From positions 1-47,286 of the forward strand of contig CABUMH010000018.1 in NCBI GenBank assembly GCA_902492555.1: a stretch of DNA of 47,286 nucleotides, read 5' to 3'. A model generated the notes under the pieces. The model saw only the letters and a list, made by a program, of their open reading frames with translations. It did no database searches and was not told where the DNA came from. The position numbers and the translations under genes are program-made. Source of the stretch: Eisenbergiella sp900555195 (lineage in GTDB: Bacteria; Bacillota; Clostridia; Lachnospirales; Lachnospiraceae). Below, piece by piece: positions 24,928-33,253 of this stretch. Every line of letters begins with the position of its first letter. Position 1 is the first letter of the stretch.

Positions 24928-26451
24928 ATGAAAAGGAAAGTGATTTCGTTCTTTCTGGCGGCGGCGATGCTGCTGGGGACGCTTGCTGGATGCGGCTCGC
25001 AGTCCGACCAGACAGATGCACAGGGAACAAAAGCGGCATCGGCACAGCCGCTGGAGGTGCCGGAAAACCCGGACGACTGGCCGGTTATTGCAGTTCAGTC
25101 CCTCAGCTACGACATGCCGGACGAAGAGATGATCGAGGAGGCGTTGAATGAGTATCTGATTTCCATTGACGCAGGAGCCAAGGTGGATTTGGTTGGAATT
25201 AATTTCGGCGACCTGGCCACGCAGATGACCCTGATGCTTTCGGATAAGCAGAATCCTCTGGATATCTTCTGCTGGCGGTTCTATTCCAATATCGACAGCT
25301 GCGTCAAGAATGAACAATGCATCTCGCTGGAGCCTTACAGGGAGCTGTATCCGGAACTGTGGGAAATGTACCCGGAAAAGGTATTAAAGACCCAGCAGGT
25401 GGCGGGCGTACAGTATGCGGTTCCGTCGGTGGACAGCTATGCCACTTATGAAGTCTACGCCCTGAGAAAGGATGTGGCGGAGGAACTGGGAATCGCCGAT
25501 CGGGACGGCGAACGGATCACGCTGGATGAGATGACCCAGATCATGAAGGATGCGAAAGCGATCCATCCGGAATTCGCCTATATGTGCAATACCAATAACG
25601 AATCGGTGATCGGTATTGACAGCCTGGGGAACCCCAACTGGCTGGGCGTGCTGATGAATCGCGGCGTGGGAACGACGGAAATCGTGAATCTGTATGAAAC
25701 GCAGGAATGGCGGGATTACTGCTACATGATGAAGGACTGGAATGATTCGGGACTGCAGCTGGACGATCCGCTGAATAACGAACTGACGATCACGCAGTAC
25801 AATAACGGCGTGTCCGCGGGCACGTTCCTGGGCGGCTACAGCCCGGAATACATTAAGGCTCTGATCGCCTACAGCCCCTATGAGCCGGTGGAATTCCAGC
25901 TGACGGATCTGGTGGGGACGAGCGCTTCCGTATTGGGAGGCTGGATGGTTTCCACTGTCTGCAAGAACCCGGATGCGGCGATGAAAATCCTGTATCTAAT
26001 GGCGACGGACGAGGTGGTTGCGCGCTATATGATCCTGGGAATCGAGGGGCATAACTATACGGTGGATGAAAACGGGATCGCCCGCTTCCCGGAGGGCGTG
26101 GATACCAGCAACGCCACCTGGAACATGAACGGCCCCTGGTATTACCCCAATCAGTGCCTGAGCCTTCCTCTGGAGGTGGAAATGCCCACCTATTATACGG
26201 ATATGCTGGATGCTCCGAACCATGCGGAATTTTCGGAGGCGATGGGCTTCATCTTTGACAGCTCTCCTGTATATGATCAGATGGCGGCCTGCACAACAGT
26301 TGTCGCCGAATACAGGGACGCCCTGCTGTACGGCCTGGTGGATGTGGATTCCTATCTGGAGCAGTTCAATGAAGAATTGAAGGCGGCAGGGATTGATGAT
26401 ATCATTGAAGAAGAGCAGAGGCAGTTCGACGAGTGGCGTGCCGCGCAATAG
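24928..26451 (+). CDS. Sugar ABC transporter substrate-binding lipoprotein 2
   Basis: A 507-residue lipoprotein with lipobox L-A-G-C (Cys22). It is a paralogue of the 20068 gene and similar along the whole mature part, including V-P-S-V-D-S-Y-A-T-Y-E-V-Y-A-L-R and the C-terminal region. The N-terminal linkers differ. There is no second permease pair, so both proteins probably feed the same transporter, perhaps with different ligand preferences. AAGGAAGG precedes the ATG. It has its own motif-bearing promoter. Confidence 0.92.
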   Translation: MKRKVISFFLAAAMLLGTLAGCGSQSDQTDAQGTKAASAQPLEVPENPDDWPVIAVQSLSYDMPDEEMIEEALNEYLISIDAGAKVDLVGINFGDLATQMTLMLSDKQNPLDIFCWRFYSNIDSCVKNEQCISLEPYRELYPELWEMYPEKVLKTQQVAGVQYAVPSVDSYATYEVYALRKDVAEELGIADRDGERITLDEMTQIMKDAKAIHPEFAYMCNTNNESVIGIDSLGNPNWLGVLMNRGVGTTEIVNLYETQEWRDYCYMMKDWNDSGLQLDDPLNNELTITQYNNGVSAGTFLGGYSPEYIKALIAYSPYEPVEFQLTDLVGTSASVLGGWMVSTVCKNPDAAMKILYLMATDEVVARYMILGIEGHNYTVDENGIARFPEGVDTSNATWNMNGPWYYPNQCLSLPLEVEMPTYYTDMLDAPNHAEFSEAMGFIFDSSPVYDQMAACTTVVAEYRDALLYGLVDVDSYLEQFNEELKAAGIDDIIEEEQRQFDEWRAAQ

Positions 26452-26505
26452 GGCGGAATAAGCCTTGCCAAACGGCGCTTCAGGATGGCGGCTGCCGGCT
26501 TTTGG

Positions 26506-26657
26506 AAAACGGTGAAGGCTTACCGTTTCCCTTTCGATCAAAGGAATGGTGGATTGGGACAAGGAGGAAAGATTTGCGCCGAAGCGTCGCAAATCCAATC
26601 ATCGCAGCGCCGAACTGGAGGTTCGGCGTGCGTGCCTCAGCGTAAAAACGCTTCGGC
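26506..26657 (+). promoter_or_regulatory. Structured leader between binding protein 2 and the hydrolase
   Basis: Hairpins in order: AAAACGGT with ACCGTTT (about 26506-26527), GATTTGCG/CGCAAATC (26571-26594), GCCGAAC/GTTCGGC (26609-26627) and AGCGT/ACGCT near 26640-26653. CGCCGAAGCGT (about 26577-26587) can instead pair with ACGCTTCGGC (26648-26657), so alternative folds exist. No promoter or T-run was seen. It may tune read-through or mRNA processing. Confidence 0.4.
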
Positions 26658-26669
26658 ATGGAGGGAAAG

Positions 26670-27704
26670 ATGGAGGAAGAAAGAAAACAGGTATTTGGAT
26701 GTGTTGACTTAGTATGCGGCGAGGCTTTGCACCGCAGCGTGACTTTTTTTGAAGACGCTCCCTGTTATCCGACGGAAAAGCTGGTGCGGCTGCATGGAAT
26801 GAGAAGACGGCTGACAGAGGAAGCGGACGAAGGAAAGAAGCGGGAGATGCTCAGAGAATATCAGGCGTTCATGGATGGAATGGAGAAGCTGCCGGACGCC
26901 CCTGAGCGCATTTATCTGTGGCAGGAGGGGAATATGCCGGAAACCGGGGAATATACGGCCAATCCGGGATTTCGCTATAACCACGACCCGGATTTCAGGC
27001 CCTATATGTACGAATTCCTTCTGCCCAAGGACGTGACGCCGAAGGGGGCGGTTGTGCTGTGCGCAGGAGGGGATCACGGGGATTGCGTGATACATGAGGC
27101 TTACCAGAGCTGCCTTGATTTTAACAAGCTGGGGTATCAGAGTTTTATGCTGCTGAACCGGACGAACCGGATGCCCTATACCGGCCAGGAGTGCGGCGCC
27201 GACGCGGCACGGCTGATCCGCATGATCCGTAAAGATGCCGCGAAATATCGAATCAGGGAAAACCAGGTGGCGTTTGCGGGCTTTTCCAACGGGGGGCTGA
27301 CCGGGGAGGAATGTATCCGTTATTATTCGGGAAAGCAGAAGGTGACGGATCATTTTCCGCAGTATGTGCCGGACGAACTGGATGAATATCCGGGAGCGCC
27401 GGACGCTTTTCTGTGCATATACGGCCCGCGCTGGAAGGGAGTGGAGATCGATTATACGGATGTGGTCTATCCGCCCGTATTCTATGCGGTAGGGATGGAG
27501 GATACGGCGATAGATAATCTGCATTGGGTCTATCAGGATCTGCTTAAGCACGGCATCCGGGCGGAGGTTCATACTTTTACCGGCGTGCCGCACGGACAGG
27601 CGGGAGTGACCATCTTTGGGAACTATAATTATCCCAATTTTGAACTGTGGCTGCCCCTGGCAGACGCTTTTATGCAGAAGGTGTATCAGAAGGACGGAAA
27701 ATGA
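26670..27704 (+). CDS. Alpha/beta hydrolase (putative esterase)
   Basis: A 344-residue protein. The nucleophile elbow is G-F-S-N-G-G (Ser206) and the likely catalytic His is in G-V-P-H-G-Q-A-G near residue 310. The first 100 residues are a helical extension before the hydrolase core. The family of poly-3-hydroxybutyrate/feruloyl-type esterases is similar, but no specific assignment is possible. The ATG at 26670 has GGAGGG at 26660-26665; the ATG at 26658 does not. The gap to the GH51 gene is one base, so the two are translated together. It is presumably cytoplasmic. Confidence 0.8.
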   Translation: MEEERKQVFGCVDLVCGEALHRSVTFFEDAPCYPTEKLVRLHGMRRRLTEEADEGKKREMLREYQAFMDGMEKLPDAPERIYLWQEGNMPETGEYTANPGFRYNHDPDFRPYMYEFLLPKDVTPKGAVVLCAGGDHGDCVIHEAYQSCLDFNKLGYQSFMLLNRTNRMPYTGQECGADAARLIRMIRKDAAKYRIRENQVAFAGFSNGGLTGEECIRYYSGKQKVTDHFPQYVPDELDEYPGAPDAFLCIYGPRWKGVEIDYTDVVYPPVFYAVGMEDTAIDNLHWVYQDLLKHGIRAEVHTFTGVPHGQAGVTIFGNYNYPNFELWLPLADAFMQKVYQKDGK

Positions 27705-27705
27705 T

Positions 27706-30219
27706 ATGGAAAATATGATACATATTCGGACAAAAGAGGCGAGGTTCCCGACGGCTTCGGAGCTGTACGGCCTGTTTTTCGAGGATATCAATCATGCTGC
27801 GGATGGAGGCCTGTACCCGGAAATGATAAGGAACCGGGCCTTTGAGGATTCTCTCGTCCCGGAGGGCTGCAGCGTCGATCCGAAGCAGAGAATCTTTGTG
27901 ACGGAATATGGCTGGCCGGGCGCGTTCAACCATGGAGAAGGGATGGACGAGTGGAGCGATGCGGTCGCTCCCACGCCGGTTCCCGGATGGTATGCGAAAG
28001 GGGCGTCGTTTTCCCTGCTGACAGAAGGCACGTTGAATCCGAACCGGAAAGCGGCGCTGCGGGTTGAGTTTGCTCCCGGCGGGAAAATATACAATATTGG
28101 CTACAGCGGCGTACCTGTCAGGGAAAAAGAAGAATATCAGCTGTATTTCTTCGCAAAAACAGAAGCCTCTATGACGATTACGGCGGCGCTGGAAGCGAAG
28201 GACGGCGCGGTTTTGGGAAAAACCGAAGTAAAGCTTCAGGAAGGAAAAGAATACCGCCGGTATGACTGCGTTCTGACGGCAGAGGGTACGGATTTTGAAG
28301 GGAGGCTCAGTCTTTCCGGAGACAGGGAAGGCGCGGTTGTTTTCGGCTTTCTTTCCCTGATGCCCAAGAAGACATTTCAAGGGCACGGTCTAAGGGAGGA
28401 TCTGGCCCTGGCCTTAAAAAATACGCACGCCCGCTTTCTCCGCTTTCCAGGAGGCTGCGTGGTGGAAGGAATCAATGAAGCGAACGCCCTGCGCTTTTCC
28501 AGGACCATCGGGCCTGTCTGGGAACGGCCAAGCTGTCAGCTGATGTGGCATTACCGCACGACGAACGGCCTGGGCTTCCATGAATATCTGCAGCTTTGCG
28601 AAGATCTGGAGATGGAAGCGATGTATGTCTGCAACTGCGGGATGAGCTGCCAGGCGCGGCATGGCGGAGGCTTTTCGGAAGAGATGACCAGGGAGTATCT
28701 GGAGGAAGCGCTTCATGCCCTGGAATACGCGCTTGGGGGAGAAGAAACCCCATATGGCAGCCTGCGGGCGCAGAACGGGCACAGAGAACCGTTCCGGCTT
28801 AAATATGTGGAGATCGGGAACGAAAACTGGGGCCCGGAATATCATGAGCGTTACGCGCTGTTCTACCGGACATTGAAAGCGGCCTTCCCCCAGGTGATCT
28901 ATCTTTCCAACGGCCATACGGAGAGGGAAGGGCTTCCAACGGACTACGCGGATGAGCACTATTATGACGCGCCGGAATTCTTCCTGGAAAACGGAGGAAT
29001 GTTCGACGGCTATGACAGAAAAGGGCCGAAGATTTTCCTGGGGGAATACGCGGTAAACGGCGGGAATACGATCGCTTCCATGGAGTGCGCCCTGGCGGAA
29101 GCGGTGTTCCTTCTTGGAGTAGAAAGAAATCAGGATATCGTCCGGCTGACCGCCTATGCCCCGTTGTTTCAGAACGCGGATTACACGGCCTGGAAGCCGA
29201 ACATGATCGTTTTTGACAACCATCAGGTCTACGGCATTCCCAGCTATCATGCGGTGTCCCTTCTTGGAAAATACAGGGGAAAAGAAGTGGTGGAGATTAA
29301 ATGCGAATGCGAAGAAAGGCCTCCGGTTTACAGAGGGCTTCCGGGATTGCTGTGCGAGAAGGAAGGGCTTTTGTTCAAAAATGTCAGAATAAACGGCGTT
29401 CCGGCGGAGGTTTCCAGATGCGTATACGGCAAGGTGATCCCGGAGGGGGAGGCGTTCTGCATGCTTCACGGCGGGCAGAAGCATCATTTTACCGGGAAAA
29501 GCAGGGAATGGAACGAAGCCTTTGAGACGTTTATCGAAGAAGGGGACAGCCGGGCCAATTCTCTTATGTGGGCGGTATTCGGGACAGAGGAACTGGAAGA
29601 ATATACCTTTGAGATCGACATCAAAGCGGATGCAGACAATCCGTTTACTTTATCCGTATGGAATCATCGCCCTATGACGGACGCCGGCTGCAACGAGCCG
29701 AAGGATATGGAATGGACGCTAAGAAGCGTCAGAAACCAGGTCTGGAGGATAGAGGACGGGAAAAGCGCCGTCAGAGTCGCGCGTCTATTCGAGCCGCCGC
29801 TGTCGGAAGAGGAGAAGAGGCCGGTGGAGATTCCTTACGGAGAATACAATCATTATAAAATTGTATGCGGCGCCTATGGCTACAGCTGTTATCTTAACGG
29901 CCAAGAAATTCACCAAAAGCGCCATGCGCTGCATCCGCTTCTTCATACGGCGGCCAGCCAGGATGAGGATCGGATTTATCTGAAGGTGGTAAATGTGGGC
30001 GGAAAGGAAGAAAAAACGCAGATTTCGGTGGACCGTCCGGTGAAGGAAAGGGCTTATGCACAGGTGATTGCCGCCGGGCCGCAGGAAACGAATTCCTTTG
30101 AAAGGAAGGAACAGGTTTCCGCGCGCCGCCATGAGATAGAAAGCGGGAGGGATTTCCTCTATTGCGTTCCGCCGTATTCCATAAATGTATTGGTATTGGA
30201 GAAGGAAAAAGAAAATTAA
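27706..30219 (+). CDS. GH51-type alpha-L-arabinofuranosidase
   Basis: An 837-residue glycoside hydrolase. The N-terminus L-Y-G-L-F-F-E-D-I-N-H-A-A-D-G-G-L-Y is the GH51 signature. A beta-sandwich (CBM4-like) insert lies at about 90-220. The acid/base Glu373 is in E-I-G-N-E-N-W-G and the nucleophile Glu447 in F-L-G-E-Y-A. A C-terminal beta domain (about 540-837) includes a laminin-G/LamG-like part. No signal peptide: it should release arabinofuranose from imported oligosaccharides or glycosides in the cytoplasm. It starts one base after the hydrolase stop and is followed 30 bases later by an esterase gene. Confidence 0.92.
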   Translation: MENMIHIRTKEARFPTASELYGLFFEDINHAADGGLYPEMIRNRAFEDSLVPEGCSVDPKQRIFVTEYGWPGAFNHGEGMDEWSDAVAPTPVPGWYAKGASFSLLTEGTLNPNRKAALRVEFAPGGKIYNIGYSGVPVREKEEYQLYFFAKTEASMTITAALEAKDGAVLGKTEVKLQEGKEYRRYDCVLTAEGTDFEGRLSLSGDREGAVVFGFLSLMPKKTFQGHGLREDLALALKNTHARFLRFPGGCVVEGINEANALRFSRTIGPVWERPSCQLMWHYRTTNGLGFHEYLQLCEDLEMEAMYVCNCGMSCQARHGGGFSEEMTREYLEEALHALEYALGGEETPYGSLRAQNGHREPFRLKYVEIGNENWGPEYHERYALFYRTLKAAFPQVIYLSNGHTEREGLPTDYADEHYYDAPEFFLENGGMFDGYDRKGPKIFLGEYAVNGGNTIASMECALAEAVFLLGVERNQDIVRLTAYAPLFQNADYTAWKPNMIVFDNHQVYGIPSYHAVSLLGKYRGKEVVEIKCECEERPPVYRGLPGLLCEKEGLLFKNVRINGVPAEVSRCVYGKVIPEGEAFCMLHGGQKHHFTGKSREWNEAFETFIEEGDSRANSLMWAVFGTEELEEYTFEIDIKADADNPFTLSVWNHRPMTDAGCNEPKDMEWTLRSVRNQVWRIEDGKSAVRVARLFEPPLSEEEKRPVEIPYGEYNHYKIVCGAYGYSCYLNGQEIHQKRHALHPLLHTAASQDEDRIYLKVVNVGGKEEKTQISVDRPVKERAYAQVIAAGPQETNSFERKEQVSARRHEIESGRDFLYCVPPYSINVLVLEKEKEN

Positions 30220-30249
30220 AATGTGATACAGAAAAGGAAGGGGGATTTT

Positions 30250-31803
30250 ATGTTAAGAAAGGTTCGCGTCAAAAATGGAATTCTGCAGGGACTGGTGGGA
30301 AAGGATCCGAGAATTACCGTATTCAGAGGCGTTCCCTATGCGAAGCCTCCGGTAGGAGAACTCCGCTGGAGGGCTCCCAGACCGGCGGAGGATTGGGAAG
30401 GAGTCAGAAAATGCTATGAGTACGGGGATATGCCCATGATGCGGATTCATCCCGGCACGGGGGACGACTTCTATACAAAGGAATTGCATCCTGTGGCGGC
30501 GGATTACGGGATGAGCGAGGACTGTCTTTATCTGAACATTTTTTCCCCGGCAGTATCGGAAGAGGAAAATCTGCCGGTATTCTGCTATATTCATGGCGGC
30601 GGGCTGCAGGACGGCTACAGCTATGAGGTGGAGTTTGATCCGGAAAGGGTGGCGCGCCGCGGCGTGATTGTGGTGATGATCGGCTACCGGCTGGGACTGT
30701 TCGGCTTTCTGGCCCATCCGGAGATCACGGCGCGCACGCCGAAGGAAGAGGTGATTTCCAATTTCGGATTTCAGGATCAGTCCCTGGCGCTCCATTGGGT
30801 ACATGAAAATATCCGCGCTTTTGGAGGCAACCCGGATCGGATCGTGATCTGCGGACAGAGCGCGGGCGCGGGCAGCGTACAGGCGCAGCTGTGCAGCCCT
30901 TATAACGAGGGAATCATTGCCGGGGCGATCTGCCAGTCCGGTGTTTCTATGGCATTTGGCGATGAAGAAGAGCCTTTCGGAGCGGCAATGCCGCTTGAGG
31001 AGGCGGAAGCGCAGGGGGAGGATTTTTTTAGAAAGGCCGGCATAGCGAATCTGGAACAGGCGCAGGAGATGGACGCGGCTGTATTGATGGAAAAGCTGCG
31101 GGAGCTTTCGCCCGATTGGAGGATCGGGTTCCGCCAATGCATCGACGGGAAATTTGTCAGGGAGTCCGTGTGGGATTCCTATTATAACGACAGGCTGCCG
31201 GATGTGCCGATGATCATCGGAGCGTGCTGGGGCGAGACGCAGAATGGGATGTTCGGCGGAAACGGCTTTACCCTGGAGGATTTTCGCCGCTGGGCGAAGG
31301 CCTTTGGGGATAAGGAAGAGGAATTTTTGGCAATTGCCGGGGTATCCTGCGAGGAAGAGGCGGCGGTTCTTGCCAAGACTGACGCGAAAAATATGCTCCT
31401 TAGCAACAGCAGGGGCTTCTGCGAACTGCGTTCCTCCATGGGGAAAAAGGTATACTATTATCTGTTCGACCATGATATTCCGGGGGATGATGCCGGTTCC
31501 TTCCATGGCTCCGACCTGTGGTTCATGTTTGATTCCCTGGGAAACAGCTGGAGGCCCTTTGAAGGGAAGCATTATGATTTGGCCCGTCAGGTTACTTCCT
31601 ATTGGGTAAATTTTGTCAAAACCGGGGATCCGAACGGCCTGGACTATCATGGCAATCCGCTCCCTGTCTGGAAGGCGTATCAAAAAGACGGGAAAGCGGT
31701 TATGAAATTTAAGGACAGGCCGGTGCCGGAAACACTGGAAGAGTGTCCCGTACTGGATTTTCGGCTCGCCTTTGGGAAAGAGCGGTTTACGGATAAGGCA
31801 TGA
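30250..31803 (+). CDS. Type-B carboxylesterase (second paralogue)
   Basis: A 517-residue carboxylesterase closely related to the 13489 gene, with F-R-G-V-P-Y-A, E-D-C-L-Y-L-N-I-F, H-G-G-G, Ser204 in G-Q-S-A-G-A and His419 in S-F-H-G-S-D-L-W. No signal peptide. The ATG at 30250 follows AAGGAAGGGGG. An in-frame GTG at 30223 lies further upstream without support. It closes the carbohydrate locus and ends at a terminator. The two paralogues may attack different acyl positions of the same imported substrate. Confidence 0.9.
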   Translation: MLRKVRVKNGILQGLVGKDPRITVFRGVPYAKPPVGELRWRAPRPAEDWEGVRKCYEYGDMPMMRIHPGTGDDFYTKELHPVAADYGMSEDCLYLNIFSPAVSEEENLPVFCYIHGGGLQDGYSYEVEFDPERVARRGVIVVMIGYRLGLFGFLAHPEITARTPKEEVISNFGFQDQSLALHWVHENIRAFGGNPDRIVICGQSAGAGSVQAQLCSPYNEGIIAGAICQSGVSMAFGDEEEPFGAAMPLEEAEAQGEDFFRKAGIANLEQAQEMDAAVLMEKLRELSPDWRIGFRQCIDGKFVRESVWDSYYNDRLPDVPMIIGACWGETQNGMFGGNGFTLEDFRRWAKAFGDKEEEFLAIAGVSCEEEAAVLAKTDAKNMLLSNSRGFCELRSSMGKKVYYYLFDHDIPGDDAGSFHGSDLWFMFDSLGNSWRPFEGKHYDLARQVTSYWVNFVKTGDPNGLDYHGNPLPVWKAYQKDGKAVMKFKDRPVPETLEECPVLDFRLAFGKERFTDKA

Positions 31804-31807
31804 TTCG

Positions 31808-32203
31808 CTAATAAGGGCTGTTGCAAAGTTGCAAAGCAACGGCCCTTTTTACGCCCAAACCAGGGATTATGGATAGAAAACTCACGCCCGGATCGCAGCC
31901 TTGAAAATACGCAAAGGCTTTGCCCTTGGGATTGTCGATAATCCATACGCCATAGCTATAATACCCTTCTTCTGCATCCGCGCCGTCTCCGCTTTGTTTG
32001 CTGAGCATCTTGGACACGAGTTCTTTTGAGATCAGGCGCCCATCCAACAACTTGATCCAGAATCTGACGATGTCAGTTACCGTGACGAAGGCGCCGCCTG
32101 CGCCTGTGCCTTTCACATCGACAGAAAATATGTTTGTGCGAAAATCGCGTGTATCCGGACAATAAATGTAACTATTGGCACATCTGGACGGCAACTTATA
32201 CAA
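31808..32203 (-). pseudogene. Beta-lactamase-family serine hydrolase, C-terminal remnant
   Basis: About 130 residues of the C-terminal part of a class-C-like penicillin-binding/beta-lactamase family protein: G-T-G-A-G-G-A-F-V-T-V-T-D-I-V-R-F-W, S-G-D-G-A-D-A-E-E-G-Y and F-Q-G-C-D-P-G-V-S-F. The N-terminal two thirds with the S-x-x-K nucleophile are gone. On the minus strand the frame meets a stop codon near 32218, exactly at the beginning of the GNAT gene. Only a TTG could serve as start. The break and the change in base composition point to recombination at this site. Confidence 0.75.
31813..31850 (+). terminator. Terminator at the end of the carbohydrate locus
   Basis: AAGGGCTGTTGC (31813-31824) pairs with GCAACGGCCCTT (31836-31847) with one G-T pair, then a T-run to 31850. 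It overlaps the 3' end of the broken minus-strand gene. Confidence 0.85.
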
Positions 32204-32232
32204 GTCGCTCAGAATAGCTTATGGAGGAATTT

Positions 32233-32679
32233 ATGATTAATCTTAGAAAAATTACAGAAGAAAACTTTATTGACGCATTTCATCTAAAACTTGCACCGGA
32301 ACAAGAACGCTTTGTTTCACACCCGATTCGTAGTCTTGCACAGGCTTATGTTTATAGGGAGCAATGCCAACCTTTTGGAATATACAAAGGTGACACTATG
32401 GTTGGCTATGTTATGGTGATTTATGATTATGATATCCCCGAATATAATATATGGCATATGATGATTGATGAATCGGCTCAGAGACGGGGCTATGGCAGAG
32501 CTGCATTGGAGCGGGCGCTTGATTATATCAAAGAGAAACCTTTTGGCCCTTCAAATCGGGTAACCTTAACCTGTAATCAGGAGAATATCCACGCACTAAG
32601 TTTGTATAAAAGCAAAGGTTTTACAGAGACCGGAGCGGTGTATGAAGAGGAAATAGAATTATCATTGATGATACAGTAA
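32233..32679 (+). CDS. GNAT acetyltransferase, spermine/diamine-acetyltransferase-like
   Basis: A 148-residue GNAT protein. The acetyl-CoA motif A is R-R-G-Y-G-R-A-A-L-E, and the C-terminal part has N-Q-E-N-I-H-A-L-S-L-Y-K-S-K-G-F. The overall pattern resembles BltD/PaiA-type polyamine acetyltransferases, but the substrate cannot be fixed by sight. The start at 32233 has GGAGG at 32223-32227. The ATG at 32221 would put that motif within the gene. It is more AT-rich than the genes on either side, consistent with acquisition. It ends 30 bp before the metal-operon promoter. Confidence 0.85.
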   Translation: MINLRKITEENFIDAFHLKLAPEQERFVSHPIRSLAQAYVYREQCQPFGIYKGDTMVGYVMVIYDYDIPEYNIWHMMIDESAQRRGYGRAALERALDYIKEKPFGPSNRVTLTCNQENIHALSLYKSKGFTETGAVYEEEIELSLMIQ

Positions 32680-32687
32680 CAAAAAGC

Positions 32688-32715
32688 TTGCAATTTACAA
32701 AAGCGGTGTTATAAT
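32688..32715 (+). promoter_or_regulatory. Promoter of the metal-resistance operon
   Basis: TTGCAA (32688-32693) and TATAAT (32710-32715) with a 16-bp spacer. The predicted transcription start near 32722 falls inside the operator. Confidence 0.75.
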
Positions 32716-32721
32716 AGAATC

Positions 32722-32749
32722 AAACATATGAATGATTGTTCATATGTTT
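32722..32749. promoter_or_regulatory. ArsR/SmtB-type operator
   Basis: A perfect 11-bp inverted repeat, AAACATATGAA with TTCATATGTTT, separated by six bases. Counted as 12-2-12 it is the classic ArsR/SmtB operator layout with the ATGAA/TTCAT cores. It covers the transcription start, so a bound repressor would block initiation. Confidence 0.88.
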
Positions 32750-32821
32750 AAACGTAAAAATGAATTCCATGAAAACTTTTCACCCAAAGAGGCGAAGGGC
32801 GGATGGAGAAGGAGGATATGG

Positions 32822-33193
32822 ATGAAGAGAAACCATGAGCATGCGGAAAGCTGTGAATATATACATGTGCATGAAGATATCGTGGAAAAGGTCAAGGCAC
32901 AGATGCCGGCGGAAGATGATCTGGCGGATCTGGCGGAATTTTTTAAGATATTCGGGGATACAACCCGTATAAAGATGCTGTATGTGCTGCTGTGCTCCGA
33001 GATGTGCGTCTGCGACCTGGCGCAGATCCTGTCCATGACCCAGTCGGCGATATCCCATCAGCTGAGAATCCTGAAGCAGATGGATCTGGTGAAAAGCCGG
33101 AGAGAAGGGAAGACCGTCTTTTATTCCCTCTCTGACGGACATATCAAGACGATCTTAAGCCAGGGCCTGGATCATATACAGGAAGAGGAATAG
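32822..33193 (+). CDS. ArsR/SmtB-family metal-sensing repressor (CadC/CzrA-like)
   Basis: A 123-residue winged-helix repressor. The alpha-3 motif S-E-M-C-V-C-D-L-A matches the CadC-type E-L-C-V-C-D. The N-terminal tail is rich in His and Cys (N-H-E-H-A-E-S-C-E-Y-I-H-V-H), as in alpha-3N sites. The C-terminal helix has D-G-H followed ten residues later by D-H-I-Q-E, an alpha-5-type zinc site. So both soft-metal and zinc sites seem present. The ATG at 32822 has GGAGG at 32811-32815. It should bind the operator at 32722-32749 and control the P-type ATPase gene 60 bp downstream. Confidence 0.9.
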   Translation: MKRNHEHAESCEYIHVHEDIVEKVKAQMPAEDDLADLAEFFKIFGDTTRIKMLYVLLCSEMCVCDLAQILSMTQSAISHQLRILKQMDLVKSRREGKTVFYSLSDGHIKTILSQGLDHIQEEE

Positions 33194-33253
33194 GGAACGG
33201 AACATATTCTATGAATATCTGAGGCCGCAGGGACGGCGGAATGAGAGGAAAAA

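Noticed and set aside
30253..31839. 528-residue frame on the minus strand
   Set aside because: Antisense shadow of the second carboxylesterase.
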